A stretch of DNA of 56,573 nt. Origin: Gemmatales bacterium (GTDB taxonomy: Bacteria > Planctomycetota > Planctomycetia > Gemmatales > HRBIN36). Position numbers and translations under genes: made by a program. A model generated the notes under the pieces. It saw only the letters and a list, made by a program, of their open reading frames with translations. It was not told where the DNA came from and did no database searches. The stretch lies in NCBI GenBank assembly GCA_025055835.1, contig JANWWR010000126.1, positions 1 through 56,573 on the forward strand. Reading direction: 5' to 3'. Positions 26,385 through 37,000 of this stretch are shown here, piece by piece; positions within the stretch are counted from its first letter, which is position 1, and each line of letters begins with the position of its first letter.

Positions 26385-27830
26385 TCAGACTGCGACCGGA
26401 TCGGCCCGATCGTCCGCATCGGAGATGCCGAGCGGGACAATGACCTCCTTCAGGAACTCGTCCACCTGCTGCGGGGCGCGGCCGACGAAGAGCCGAGGAT
26501 CTTTGAGCGATGAAAGGTCGAGGCCGGAGAAGATCGGTTCCCGCGACAAGCGTTCGAGCAGATCGTTCCGCCCCCCGGCGTGGACGGCGGCGGCGACGGC
26601 GAGGCTGTGTCGGCGAATGATTTCGTGAGCCTCTTGCCGATCCGCTCCCCGTTTCACCGCCTCCATCAGCAGCGTCTCCGTGGCCATGAACGGCAATTCC
26701 CGGGCAACATGGGCGGCGATCACCTCGGGATGGACCACCAGTCCTTCGACGATGTTCCGATACAGCCGCAGCAAGCCGTCGCAGGCCAGGAACGCCTGCG
26801 GCAGAACGAGGCGGCGGTTGACGCTGTCATCCAGGGTGCGTTCCAGCCACTGCACCGACGCCGTCTGGGCCGTGTTCACCGTCAAGCTGCTGACGAATCG
26901 AGCCAGTCCGCACAGCCGCTCGGCCCGCATCGGATTCCGCTTGTAGGCCATCGCCGAGGAACCGACCTGCTCGGTTTCAAACGGCTCCTCGATTTCGTGT
27001 CGATGCTGCAACAGGCGGAGGTCCGTGGCGAACTTGTGCCCCGACTGGGCGATGCCGGAAAGCACGTCAAGCACCTGGCTGTCCACTTTGCGGGAATAGG
27101 TCTGGCCGGTGACGGGATAGACCGAATCGAAGCCCATCTTGGCAGCAACGCGGCGATCCAGTTCCCGCACCTTGGCATGATCGCCGCGAAAGAGGATGAG
27201 GAAGCTGGCCTGCGTGCCCGTGGTGCCTTTGGCTCCGCGGAACTTCAGGTCGGCGATGCGGCGTTCAACCTCGGACAGATCGAGCACGAGGTCGTAGCAC
27301 CACAGCGTCGCCCGTTTGCCCACGGTGGTCAGCTGGGCCGGCTGGAAGTGGGTGAAGCCGAGCGTCGGCGTGTCTTTCCAGCGTTCGGCGAAGCGAGACA
27401 ACAAAGCGATACAGCTTCGCAGTCGGCGGGCCAGAATCCGCAGCCCTTCGCGCATGAGAATCAGATCGGCATTGTCCGTGACGTAGCAGCTGGTGGCCCC
27501 GAGGTGGATGATGCCGCGGGCTTCGGGGCAGAGGTCGCCGAAGGCGTGGATGTGGGCCATGACATCGTGCCGGAACCGTCGTTCGTAGGCCTCGACGGCG
27601 GCGAAATCGATATCGTCCAGATGGGCCCGCATCTGCTCCAACTGGGCCGGGGTGATCCGCGGGGTGACGCCGTCTTCCGCGGTCAGGCCCAGTTCGTGCT
27701 GGGCCTCGGCCAAAGCGAGCCAGAGCCGCCGCCACAGCCCGTAGCGTCGCTGAGGACTCCACAGCGCGGCCATCTCCGCCCCGGCGTAGCGGCTGACGAG
27801 CGGATTGTCCCAGACATCGGCAGGTTGCAT
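26385..27830 (-). CDS. purB: Adenylosuccinate lyase
   Basis: PurB acts twice in purine synthesis: it releases fumarate from SAICAR and from adenylosuccinate. It belongs to the fumarase/aspartase superfamily, whose signature loop is seen as [15 protein letters not shown]. The catalytic histidine region is [17 protein letters not shown], and the region around [13 protein letters not shown] binds substrate. From the chosen ATG the protein is 481 residues. The frame extends to 27938, but those 36 extra codons run into the guaB promoter region and look non-homologous. No strong ribosome-binding site is visible. It is divergent from guaB, putting the AMP-branch and GMP-branch enzymes side by side. 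Confidence 0.94.
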   Translation of the reverse strand: MQPADVWDNPLVSRYAGAEMAALWSPQRRYGLWRRLWLALAEAQHELGLTAEDGVTPRITPAQLEQMRAHLDDIDFAAVEAYERRFRHDVMAHIHAFGDLCPEARGIIHLGATSCYVTDNADLILMREGLRILARRLRSCIALLSRFAERWKDTPTLGFTHFQPAQLTTVGKRATLWCYDLVLDLSEVERRIADLKFRGAKGTTGTQASFLILFRGDHAKVRELDRRVAAKMGFDSVYPVTGQTYSRKVDSQVLDVLSGIAQSGHKFATDLRLLQHRHEIEEPFETEQVGSSAMAYKRNPMRAERLCGLARFVSSLTVNTAQTASVQWLERTLDDSVNRRLVLPQAFLACDGLLRLYRNIVEGLVVHPEVIAAHVARELPFMATETLLMEAVKRGADRQEAHEIIRRHSLAVAAAVHAGGRNDLLERLSREPIFSGLDLSSLKDPRLFVGRAPQQVDEFLKEVIVPLGISDADDRADPVAV

Positions 27831-27893
27831 CGGTGGTGATCTATGTTCGTAGAAGGACTTCGGCGAGGGAATCCCCCAGGCTTGCGCTGGCCC

Positions 27894-27899
27894 TATAAT
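27894..27899 (+). promoter_or_regulatory. Candidate -10 element for guaB
   Basis: A perfect TATAAT lies 37 bases before the guaB ATG in the purB/guaB divergent gap. No recognisable -35 is found at the right distance, so an activator or an alternative sigma factor may be involved, or the match may be chance. Confidence 0.35.
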
Positions 27900-27936
27900 G
27901 CCCCAAAGCCACCTCGACCACGCGGGAGACCCAGCC

Positions 27937-29430
27937 ATGCACGAGCGGATCGCCTACCAGGGCATCACCTTCGACGATGTTCTCCTCGAGCCGGGATACA
28001 GCGATTTCCTGCCGCGGGATGCCGACGTCCGCACCTGGCTGACCCGCAACATCCGCATCAACATCCCGATCATCTCCTCGCCGATGGACACGGTCACGGA
28101 AAGCGAACTGGCCATCGCCCTGGCCCAGGAAGGCGGCATGGGCATCATCCACAAGAACATGTCCATCGAGCAGCAGACGCGGGAAGTGGACAAGGTCAAA
28201 CGGTCGGAGAACGGCATCATCACCGATCCGGTCACGCTGCCGCCGGATGAGTCGGTCGGAACGGCCCGCCGGGTCATGGAGCAGTACAAAGTCAGCGGCA
28301 TTCCCATCACGGTGAACGGCTACCTCAAGGGCATCCTGACCCGCCGCGACCTGCGTTTCCTGACTGATCAGAACCAGCGGATTTCGGAGGTGATGACCAA
28401 GGAGAACCTGGTCACGGCCCCGGAAAACACCACGCTGGAAGAGGCCGAACGGATCCTGATGGAGAATAAAGTCGAGAAACTGCTCCTGGTGGACGAAAAC
28501 TATAAACTGAAGGGTCTGATTACGATCAAGGACATTGATAAGATGCACAATTACCCCAACGCCTGCAAGGACAGCCGGGGTCGGCTGCGGGTCGGAGCGG
28601 CGGTGGGGGTGCGGGACTACGAACGGGCCGAGTCGCTGATCCGGGCCGGGGTGGATGTCCTGGTTGTGGATTCGGCCCACGGGCATTCCAGCAACGTCCT
28701 GGAGACGGTGCGGGAGTTGAAGCGCAGCGCCAAGGTCGAGATCATCGCCGGCAACGTGGCGACGCGCGAAGGGGCGTTGGCCCTGGCCAGGGCCGGAGCG
28801 GATGCGGTCAAGGTCGGCATCGGACCGGGTTCCATCTGCACGACCCGGGTCATCTCGGGTGTCGGCGTGCCACAGATCACGGCCATTTTCCAGGCGGCCC
28901 AGGCGCTGGAAGGCAGCGGCGTGCCGATCATTGCCGACGGCGGCATCCGCTACTCGGGGGACATCACCAAGGCCATCGCCGCCGGTGCGCACTCGGTCAT
29001 GATCGGCGGCCTCTTCGCCGGATTGGCTGAGAGTCCCGGCCAGATGATCATCTACAAAGGCCGCAGCTTCAAGGCGTATCGCGGGATGGGATCGCTCGGG
29101 GCGATGATGTCCGGCTCCAGCGACCGCTATCGCCAGGAGGACGTCAAAGAACGCGGCGCCCAGACCGGCAAGCTGGTGCCCGAAGGCGTCGAGGGCCGGG
29201 TGCCGTACAAGGGGCCCCTGGCTCCGTTCGTTTACCAATTGGTCGGCGGCTTGCGTGCCGGCATGGGTTATTGTGGCACGCGGAACATTGAAGAACTGCG
29301 GACCAAGACCCGGTTCATCCTGGTTAGCTCCGCCGGGGTGCAGGAGAGCCATCCCCATGACATCGCCATCACGCAGGAAGCACCGAATTACAGCGTCAGT
29401 GCGGACTACGGGGCCAACGATTACGCCTGA
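27937..29430 (+). CDS. guaB: IMP dehydrogenase
   Basis: GuaB oxidises IMP to XMP with NAD+, the committed step toward GMP. The 497-residue protein has the (beta/alpha)8 barrel interrupted by a Bateman module with two CBS domains (about residues 95-205). The catalytic cysteine is in [18 protein letters not shown], the NAD site in [14 protein letters not shown], and the flap and C-terminal loop in [20 protein letters not shown]. The start [17 protein letters not shown] is typical. The ATG at 27937 is preceded by GGGAG; the frame is open to 27898, but that extension lies over the -10 candidate. Confidence 0.97.
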   Translation: MHERIAYQGITFDDVLLEPGYSDFLPRDADVRTWLTRNIRINIPIISSPMDTVTESELAIALAQEGGMGIIHKNMSIEQQTREVDKVKRSENGIITDPVTLPPDESVGTARRVMEQYKVSGIPITVNGYLKGILTRRDLRFLTDQNQRISEVMTKENLVTAPENTTLEEAERILMENKVEKLLLVDENYKLKGLITIKDIDKMHNYPNACKDSRGRLRVGAAVGVRDYERAESLIRAGVDVLVVDSAHGHSSNVLETVRELKRSAKVEIIAGNVATREGALALARAGADAVKVGIGPGSICTTRVISGVGVPQITAIFQAAQALEGSGVPIIADGGIRYSGDITKAIAAGAHSVMIGGLFAGLAESPGQMIIYKGRSFKAYRGMGSLGAMMSGSSDRYRQEDVKERGAQTGKLVPEGVEGRVPYKGPLAPFVYQLVGGLRAGMGYCGTRNIEELRTKTRFILVSSAGVQESHPHDIAITQEAPNYSVSADYGANDYA

Positions 29431-29449
29431 CGCCAATCACCCGAAATGC

Positions 29450-30055
29450 TTGCTATTTCATGCGTTCCGATGCCTGTCCGGCATCCTGGCTGTCGTGCTG
29501 GCTCTGGCAGGTGCCTTGTCAGCCTTCGCCCAGGAGCCTGCCGGCCGTTATGACCCCCAGCAGGAATATCCCATTGAATTGGAACCGCCCGGACCCAAAC
29601 GGCTCTTCCGCCTGGAGTCCGAACAAGCCTTGATCGAGCGGGTCCGCCAGGAAGCCCGGGACCGTGGCGAACGAGCCATCTTTCCTCCTCCCGTGGAACT
29701 GCCGGACCAGGACCGTCCCTATCGTCCGGGTCGGCCCTGGCACGTCGGCGTCGTCCGCATCGTGCCCAATTACGTCTGCTATCATCCGCTCTATTTCGAG
29801 GAGAAAAACACGGAGCGGTACGGCTGGGACTGGTCCATTTTCCAACCCATCGTGTCCACCGGGGCGTTCTACGCGGACGTCCTGATCTTCCCCTACAACG
29901 TCGGGGTCCTGCCGCCGTGGGCCTGCGAGTGCAACGCTGGCTATTTCCTGCCCGGCGATCCCGTGCCGTATTACTTTTACGTTCCGCCTTTCAGCTGGAA
30001 GGGTGCGGCGTTGCAGACCTCCGTCATCGCGGGGGGCATAGCGGTATTCCCGTAG
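29450..30055 (+). CDS. Small secreted protein of unknown function
   Basis: The family is not recognised. The frame encodes a clear signal peptide (hydrophobic core LSGILAVVLALAGALSAFA, cleavage likely before QEPAG) and about 170 mature residues rich in proline, tyrosine, phenylalanine and tryptophan, with cysteines in PNYVCYH and WACECNAGYF. The C-terminus ends in a short hydrophobic stretch (TSVIAGGIAVFP). No ATG or GTG precedes the signal peptide outside guaB; a TTG at 29450 is the best available start, without a good ribosome-binding site. It is 19 bases downstream of guaB. It may be an envelope protein, but this is inference from the signal peptide only. Confidence 0.6.
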   Translation: MLFHAFRCLSGILAVVLALAGALSAFAQEPAGRYDPQQEYPIELEPPGPKRLFRLESEQALIERVRQEARDRGERAIFPPPVELPDQDRPYRPGRPWHVGVVRIVPNYVCYHPLYFEEKNTERYGWDWSIFQPIVSTGAFYADVLIFPYNVGVLPPWACECNAGYFLPGDPVPYYFYVPPFSWKGAALQTSVIAGGIAVFP

Positions 30056-30334
30056 CCCGTCGCTTTAGTCAGCAGATAAACATTCTGTCCTCAGCAGATA
30101 AGGTTTGTTGTTTGGCATCTCAAACTTAAACTTCTTACCGCAAACTCATTACAGGCATAAAGAAGCGGCAAACGTGCTGCTTTGCTTGCCCGTTCGTCGT
30201 GGGCTAGATTTCAGCGCTCGCAGTTGTGTGTCGCATGGCCCTGGCACGGCAAGGAGTCGAACTGTTGCCAGTATCCTCCGCCGTCATGGCCCGGCATCTT
30301 TAGCGCCCATGAGGTCCAGCCAAGGAACCCGTCC
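30056..30334. other. AT-richer intergenic leader before the kinase fusion gene
   Basis: This 279-base gap is less GC-rich than its surroundings. It contains a direct repeat of TCAGCAGATAA in the first 60 bases, about 24 bases apart. No good promoter hexamers were recognised and no gene is supported. Confidence 0.3.
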
Positions 30335-32647
30335 ATGACTTCCTCCAACATTCTCAGCCGTTTTCCCTCGGAAACCGGCAGTCGTCCCCCCGCTGTCACC
30401 GTGGAAACGTATCCCACGCAGGGACTGCTTCAGGAATTGTTGGAAACCAATCTGGTTCTGGCCGAGGATTGGGAAAAACTCTCGGCCTCCGATCGCGGAT
30501 TCGTCACCAGCTGTCGGGACCGCTCGCAACTGCTGGACATGCTCGTGGATCGGGGGTTACTGACGCCGTACCAGTCGGACCGCATCGCCGCGGGCAAAAC
30601 CTTCGGTCTGATCCTGGGGCATTATCGCGTTCTGGAACGCATCGGGGCCGGGGGCATGGGCATCGTGTTCAAGGCCGAACACATCCGCCTGCGGCAAACG
30701 GTGGCAATCAAAGTCCTGCCTCTGTTCATGACACGGGACCAATCGGCCCGAAACCTCCTCCGCTTTTACGCTGAGGTCCGGGCGATCGCACAATTGAATC
30801 ACCCGAACATCGTTCGGGCCTTTGACGCCGGCGAGGTCGTCAGTCCCGACAAGGACGGACCGATTTTGCATTATTATGTCATGGATTACATCGATGGGCG
30901 GGACCTGGAAGATCATGTTCGAGCCAAAGGCCCGCTGCATCCGGCGGAAGCCTGCGACATTATTTGTCAGATCGCCAGCGCCCTCGAAGAAGCTCATAAG
31001 CATAATCTTGTCCACCGCGACATTAAACCGTCGAATATCCTCATAGCTCCAGGCGGCAAGGCGATGCTGCTCGACTTCGGACTGGTCCGCGAGTTTCGCA
31101 ACCGAGTCACGGAACCGGGCACGATCCTGGGCACCGTGGATTACATGGCCCCAGAGCAGGCCATCGACGCCAGCACGGTGGACATCCGTGCCGACATCTA
31201 TAGCCTGGGCGCGACGCTGTTTTGGTGCCTGACCGCCCGTCCGCCATTCCAGCCGAAGTCCAACCTCGCCCAGGAAATGGTTTGCCGTCAGACCCAGCCG
31301 CCGCCCTCCGCTCGAAAATACCGGACCGATTTGCCCCCGGAACTCGATGCGGTTCTGGCCCGCATGATGGCTGTTAATCCCGACGACCGCTACGCCACCC
31401 CCCGGGCAGTCGTTCAGGTTCTTGGCCCGTTCCTTCATGCCGAGGGCCGAGAGAGTCTTTATGGTCAGCCAGGCAGTGTGAACCTCCGGCCCGGGGTGCA
31501 GGGCCTCAGCAACGTGTTGCGATCAACTGACAGCAATGCCTGTTTACACCAGCAGCGCGTTCTGGTGGTGGATGACGACTCATCAATCCGTAATCTATGC
31601 TGCCTGGCTTTGCGCAAAGAAGAAATCCTCTGTGATCAGGCAGACGACGGATTGCGGGCCTTGACCATGATTGGCAGCGAGCCTTACGACGTGGTCCTGC
31701 TGGACATGCACATGCCTGGCCTGAGTGGCCGGGAAGTCTGCCACCGTCTCCGACAGCATCCGCCCTGTCCAAACCTTAAAATTATCTTGTTAAGCGGAGA
31801 AGCCCATGCGGATTATCTGGCCCAGGAAATGCTTGCCGGAGCCGATGATTTCCTGGCCAAGCCATTTACCATCAGCCATCTGCTGGCCCGGGTTAAAACG
31901 GCTTTGCGTCTCAAAGCCGCACAGGACCGCACCGACCTCCTGACCCGCAATCTGCTGGCCATTAATCATCAACTGGAACAGAGCATCAACGTCAAGGACA
32001 GCGACCTGATCCATGCCCGCAACGCGCTGATCCTGGCTCTGGCCGAACTCGTGCTCCGCCGTGACGCCGAGGCCAACAGCGCTCACCTGCACCGGGTCCA
32101 GCGCTACGTCCGCTGCCTGGCCGAGCAGGCGGCTTCGATGCCGGCCTTTGCTAACCAGATCGACCCGCATTTCGTTCATTTATTGGAATGCTGCGCTCCC
32201 CTGAAGGACATCGGCAAGGTTGGCTTGCCCGATCACATTCTGCTCAAGCCTGGCAAACTCGACCCGGATGAGCGGATCATTATGCAAAGCCATACGATCA
32301 TCGGGGCCGAGACCCTCAAAAAAGTCGCCAAGCAGCATGGCAGCGCCGTGGCCTTTTTGCAGATGGCCATTGACATCGCCCGGCATCATCACGAGCGCTA
32401 TGACGGCCGCGGGTATCCGGATCGCCTTTCCGGCAACGCCATCCCGCTGGCCGCCCGCATTGTGGCTATCTGCGACGTGTACGACGCCCTGCGTTGCCGC
32501 CGGACCTACCGGCCCGCCCTGTCCCATTCCTCCGCTTTGCAGGTCATACTGGAGGCCTCGCCGGGGCATTTCGACCCGGTCCTTCTGACCGCCTTTCAAA
32601 AATGTGCCGACGAGTTCGACCGTATCTTCCGTGAAGTGACCGAGTGA
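30335..32647 (+). CDS. Ser/Thr kinase - receiver - HD-GYP-like fusion protein
   Basis: This is a 770-residue signalling protein with three modules. A Hanks-type kinase (about 97-370) has GAGGMG at 104-109, VAIK with K126, HRDIKPSN with catalytic D229 and DFG at 247-249, so it looks active. A receiver domain (about 407-525) has an acidic triplet near 413 and phosphoacceptor D457 in LLDMHMPGLSG. A C-terminal HD-GYP-like domain (about 560-765) has HHERYDGRGYP at 685-695, but the HD dyad reads KD (K624-D625 in PLKDIGKVGLPD). It lacks membrane helices and appears cytoplasmic. The ATG at 30335 has AAGGA upstream. It may couple phosphorylation to cyclic-di-GMP-type signalling; phosphodiesterase activity is doubtful given K624. 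Confidence 0.9.
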   Translation: MTSSNILSRFPSETGSRPPAVTVETYPTQGLLQELLETNLVLAEDWEKLSASDRGFVTSCRDRSQLLDMLVDRGLLTPYQSDRIAAGKTFGLILGHYRVLERIGAGGMGIVFKAEHIRLRQTVAIKVLPLFMTRDQSARNLLRFYAEVRAIAQLNHPNIVRAFDAGEVVSPDKDGPILHYYVMDYIDGRDLEDHVRAKGPLHPAEACDIICQIASALEEAHKHNLVHRDIKPSNILIAPGGKAMLLDFGLVREFRNRVTEPGTILGTVDYMAPEQAIDASTVDIRADIYSLGATLFWCLTARPPFQPKSNLAQEMVCRQTQPPPSARKYRTDLPPELDAVLARMMAVNPDDRYATPRAVVQVLGPFLHAEGRESLYGQPGSVNLRPGVQGLSNVLRSTDSNACLHQQRVLVVDDDSSIRNLCCLALRKEEILCDQADDGLRALTMIGSEPYDVVLLDMHMPGLSGREVCHRLRQHPPCPNLKIILLSGEAHADYLAQEMLAGADDFLAKPFTISHLLARVKTALRLKAAQDRTDLLTRNLLAINHQLEQSINVKDSDLIHARNALILALAELVLRRDAEANSAHLHRVQRYVRCLAEQAASMPAFANQIDPHFVHLLECCAPLKDIGKVGLPDHILLKPGKLDPDERIIMQSHTIIGAETLKKVAKQHGSAVAFLQMAIDIARHHHERYDGRGYPDRLSGNAIPLAARIVAICDVYDALRCRRTYRPALSHSSALQVILEASPGHFDPVLLTAFQKCADEFDRIFREVTE

Positions 32648-32648
32648 G

Positions 32649-32678
32649 TTGACATCTGCTCAGACTGTTTGATATAAT
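32649..32678 (+). promoter_or_regulatory. Consensus sigma-70-type promoter for the nuclease pair
   Basis: TTGACA at 32649-32654 and TATAAT at 32673-32678 are both perfect hexamers, spaced by 18 bases, starting two bases after the kinase-fusion stop codon. The start of transcription would be near 32685, about 60 bases before the ATG at 32746. The -10 runs into a tandem direct repeat ATAATTCG-ATAATTCG at 32674-32689, a possible regulator site. Confidence 0.7.
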
Positions 32679-32745
32679 TCGATAATTCGACTCGTCTCCT
32701 ACCTGAAATTCCGTGCTCAACTGCCATAATGACAGGATCGTAAAA

Positions 32746-34011
32746 ATGTTGCGCTTCCTGCATGCCGCTGACATTCACCTGGACAGCCCGTTGCAGGGCC
32801 TGGATCAATACCAGGGCCTGCCGGCCAAGCGGATTCGCCAGGCGGGCCGCAAGGCATTAGAAAACCTTGTCAAGCTGGCGATTAAACAGCGCGTCCGATT
32901 CGTGGTCCTGTCCGGCGATCTGTTCGACGGCGACTGGCCGGATGTCAACACCGGCTTGTTCTTTGTTGAGCAGATGGCTCGACTCAGCGAGCAGAATATC
33001 CCCGTTTATGTCATTTCGGGCAACCACGACGCCGCCAACCGCATGACCCGGTCTTTGCCCTATCCCAAGAACCTGCATATGTTCCCGGCAGACAAGCCGA
33101 TTTCCATGACGCTGGACGACGTGGCGGTCGTTTTGCACGGGCAAAGTTATCCGCAAGCTGCCTTTCACGATAATGTTGCGCGAAAGTATCCTCCTGCGGT
33201 GGCCGGTTCGCTCAACATCGGCCTGTTGCATACCGGGCTGGATGGGCGGGAAGGCCATGCCCGCTATGCTCCCTGCACTCCCGACGATTTGTTGCGCTGC
33301 GGCTACCACTACTGGGCCTTGGGCCACGTCCATCAGCGCGAGTCGGTGTCGTCCAACTCCCGCACCCTGATCGAATTTCCTGGAAACATTCAGGGCCGAC
33401 ACGCCCGAGAACTGGGTCCCAAAGGCTGTCTGATCGTGCATGTGGACAGCGACCGGACCATGACGCCAGAGTTTCATCCGCTCGATATCTGCCGCTGGGC
33501 CAGAATCGAGGTGGATTGCGAGGAGGTTGGCGATGCCGAGGACTTGATCGAGCGTGTCAAGGAACAGCTCGAGGAAGCGCTGGAAGACGCCGACGGACGT
33601 TTGCTCGTTGCCCGCATCGTATTAACAGGAGCCTGCCCCTTCCATGACGAGCTCAAAGCCCGCCAACAGGATTTTCGGGACGATTTCCGCGCGGCCGCCT
33701 TGGATGTCGATGCCGACCGCCTTGCCATTGAAAAACTGGAAGTGCGAACGCAGAGGCCCGAAGACGCCGCACCGGTGCCGACACTCGGCGAAGATGCCCG
33801 ATCCCTGATCCAGCAGGAATTGCAGGAACTCATGAAAGGCGGCACTTCTCTCCAAGAACTCATGCACGATGAGGGTTGGGAGAAATTGTTGCGCAGCCTG
33901 CCTCGGGAACTGCGCGACCACGCAGAAAAACTTAACGATCCGCAGTCGCAGGAAATACGCGAAATCCTCGAGCGGGCGGAAGCCATCCTCAACCTCGGAG
34001 TCGAGGAGTAG
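32746..34011 (+). CDS. DNA repair exonuclease subunit, SbcD/Mre11-like (YhaO type)
   Basis: This is a 421-residue metallophosphoesterase. Metal-binding motifs are in the expected order: D9 and H11 in HAADIHLDSP, GDLFDG, GNHDAANR, and the histidine pair in GHVHQRE. The gene order, with a large AAA protein directly downstream, matches YhaO/YhaN and SbcD/SbcC pairs that process DNA ends and hairpins. The C-terminal 150 residues are helical and probably bind the partner ATPase. The ATG at 32746 has AGGA upstream; the extension to 32713 would start before it without support. The start of the downstream gene is only 5 bases away. Confidence 0.88.
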   Translation: MLRFLHAADIHLDSPLQGLDQYQGLPAKRIRQAGRKALENLVKLAIKQRVRFVVLSGDLFDGDWPDVNTGLFFVEQMARLSEQNIPVYVISGNHDAANRMTRSLPYPKNLHMFPADKPISMTLDDVAVVLHGQSYPQAAFHDNVARKYPPAVAGSLNIGLLHTGLDGREGHARYAPCTPDDLLRCGYHYWALGHVHQRESVSSNSRTLIEFPGNIQGRHARELGPKGCLIVHVDSDRTMTPEFHPLDICRWARIEVDCEEVGDAEDLIERVKEQLEEALEDADGRLLVARIVLTGACPFHDELKARQQDFRDDFRAAALDVDADRLAIEKLEVRTQRPEDAAPVPTLGEDARSLIQQELQELMKGGTSLQELMHDEGWEKLLRSLPRELRDHAEKLNDPQSQEIREILERAEAILNLGVEE

Positions 34012-34016
34012 CCAAC

Positions 34017-37000
34017 ATGCGTTTCATTCGCCTGGCCTACCGCTGCTATGGGCCTTTCGAGGAAAAAGAGTTTGATCTGAATAACGGTGCCAAAGGCGTT
34101 CACATCTTCTACGGCCCCAATGAGGCGGGTAAGAGCACCGCTTTGCGCGGTTTAAAATGCCTCCTGTTTGGCTTTTCACGTCAGGCAGTGGATGATTTTG
34201 CCTTCGATGCTCGACATCAGGCCCTCGAGGCCGTGATCTGTGATGAACGCAATAAGCGGCTGCATTTCGTCCGTGTGCGGGGTCGAAGTCAACTTCGCGA
34301 GGCCGATGGCAAGACACCGCTCGATGACGACGCTCTGGACCGATTCCTTCACGGATTGACCAAGGAACAGTTCGACATGCTTTTCGGTCTGGACCATGCC
34401 CAACTGGTAGAAGGCGGACATGAAATCGCCGCAGGGGAGGGCGATCTTGGTCAGGCCCTCTTCACAGCCGGAGCCGGTTTCACCGGCTTAAACGACCTCC
34501 AGGAGGAACTGGAGCAGAAACGAGAAGAACTCTATAAGCCCCAGGGGCAAAAACCTCGTATCAACGCCACGCTGGCAGCAATTTCGGAAACACGCAGCTT
34601 GGAAGAGCAGGCCATGCTGGATATCGACCGCTATAAGAAGGTCGAGATTTCCTACCGCCGTGCTCGAAAGCGGCTTAAACGATTGAAGGACCGAAGACAG
34701 GCATTGCAGGATGAATTAGATCGGCTTACGGGATATGAATCAGCATTATCGCACATCCGGCGTCGGCAGCGGATTATGAGCGACCTGGCGCAATTGCCGG
34801 GCAGGGATCCCATCCTCGACGAGCAGCAGACCATTGACGACTTGCGTCAGGTCCTGGGTGCCATTCAGAAAGCCTTAAAAGATCAGGCGAATCTTCGCCG
34901 CGATTCGGAGAATAAAAAAGCCCTGGCCCGGGAACTCCTGCAACAGCATTTCCAACACTCCGACCTGGAAAAGGCTGCCGAATTACAGCCCAATCCGAGT
35001 GTGCGTCAAAAGATTCTTGCATTGGCGCAGCAGTATCAGGCATGTCGCCAGCAGGAGGAGCAGGCACGTCAGGCGGTCCTTCGCTACCAAGCCGAGTTGG
35101 AGAATTTAGAGCAGCGACTTGACCACTTGCCGCCGATGATCGAGGTGGCTGCCTTGCGGCAGGTCTATGATGCCGTGGTATCCCGCGGTCCGTTAGAAGA
35201 TCGCCTTACCGAAGTGGAAGCGGAACGGCACAAATGTTTGCAAAAGGCCGAGACGCTTTTAAACCGTCTCGCTGTGTGCTTTTCAGCCACGCTGGAGGAA
35301 GCGGTCCGACTCGTCGTGCCCTCGGCTGCAACCGTGGATCGCTTTAACCAACAGTTCAGGACGCTGACCGAAGAGCAACGACGGCTAACGCAGGAAGCCG
35401 AGGAGCAGCGACAGCGAAAATCCCGGGCGGAACAAGCTATCCAGGCCTTGGAAACCTCGGGACCGATTCCGACCGAAGAGGCACTTCAGGAAGCGCGGCT
35501 TCGCCGTGATCGGCTGGTACGACGGGTAGGCCGAGCATTATGCGAGCCGGATCAGTTTGCAAGCCGGGTCCAAGCCTCCGGTAAAGAGGTTAAGACAGTT
35601 CAGAAGGGACTGATTGCTCGGCTTCGTCGAGCCGTGGCACACTGCGACGAACTGGTGGATCAACTGCGGCGCGAGGCGGATCGGGTCGCTCAACGGGAAC
35701 GGTATGCCCAGGAACAACGCGAAGCTGAAAAAAGGCTCGAACAGCTTCAGCAACAGCTAACCGATCTGCAAGCTCGCCAGATTGCCTGTCAAACCGCGTG
35801 GGAATCCGAATGGGCCCGATGCGGAATCTCTCCCAAATCTCCTGTGGAAATGCTGGGATGGCTTCAAAGCCATGAACAGCTTGTGAATCTGATGCCGGAT
35901 TTCCGCTCGTTCTCCCATCGGGCCGATCAGCTGAGGGAGGAGATCGCCTCATGCCGTTCCCGTCTGACCGCGCTGCTGTACCCCGAGGGAACTGAAGACA
36001 GCCAATCGCTCAAGGAGCTGATCCTTGCCGCGCAAAAACGCATCGAGAACGCGGAACGCCAAGTCAAGGAGAAGGAAAAGCTCGAGCAGCAGCGGGAGGA
36101 AGCCCGCCGTCGGCTAGCGGAGGCCCGTCAGTTAGCCAATTCCGCTTCGCAGAAGCTGCGTGAGTGGGTGGAGGAATGGAGGTCGGCCGTGGAGGGTCTG
36201 GGGCTGGACCAGGACGCCCCGCCCGGCCTCGCTCAGCAGCGCCTCGAACAGATTGACCGCATTCTCGGCCTGCTGCGCGAAGTTCGCGATTTGGATCAGC
36301 GGATCGCCGACATTGAGCACGATCGGGAGGAATTCCTCAAGCGTCTCAATGCCGTGCTCCAGCGTCTCAGTCCCGAGACCGCCCCGGCCACTTCGGACAC
36401 TATGATCCGCGAAGTGGACGCCTTGCAGGCTCGACTCACCAAGGCGAGAACCACGGAAACGCAGCGAAGCCAGTTGGCCCAGGAAGAAGCCGATCTCACG
36501 GAGGAACTTCAGCAGCGTGCCGAGGGGCGTTCGCTGGACGAGTATTGCCAGGAGGTCCTGGCGCATGCGGATGGCCTCAGCGCACGGCTCCAGCAACTGC
36601 GTGAGGAAAGCAGGAAGCTTAACGAGGAAATCCTGCTGTTGGGCAAGAAGGTCGGAGCGAGGGCAAAACAGCTTGAGGAATGGCGAAAGGCCAGCGACTC
36701 CGCCGCCCAACAGCGGCAGCAGCGCGAAGCCTTGTTAGCGGAACTGACGGAGGACGTGGCGGACTACCTGGCTTACACCGTCGCCCAGGCCCTCCTGAGA
36801 CGGGCCGTTGAACGCTATCGGCAGTCCAATCAAAGCACCCTGCTGGACTCGGCCGGGGCCTACTTTGCCAAGTTGACTTGCGACTCGTTCTGCCGTCTCG
36901 AAGTGGACGACACCGAGGACGGCAACCGGCTCGTGGCCGTGCGAAGCCCTTCCCAGGACCGCGACGAGGAATTTCTGACGGTCGAAGAGCTTTCCGACGG

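Noticed and set aside
29255-29449. Extended N-terminus of the small secreted protein within guaB
   Set aside because: It would place the signal peptide 65 residues inside the protein and overlap conserved guaB codons.
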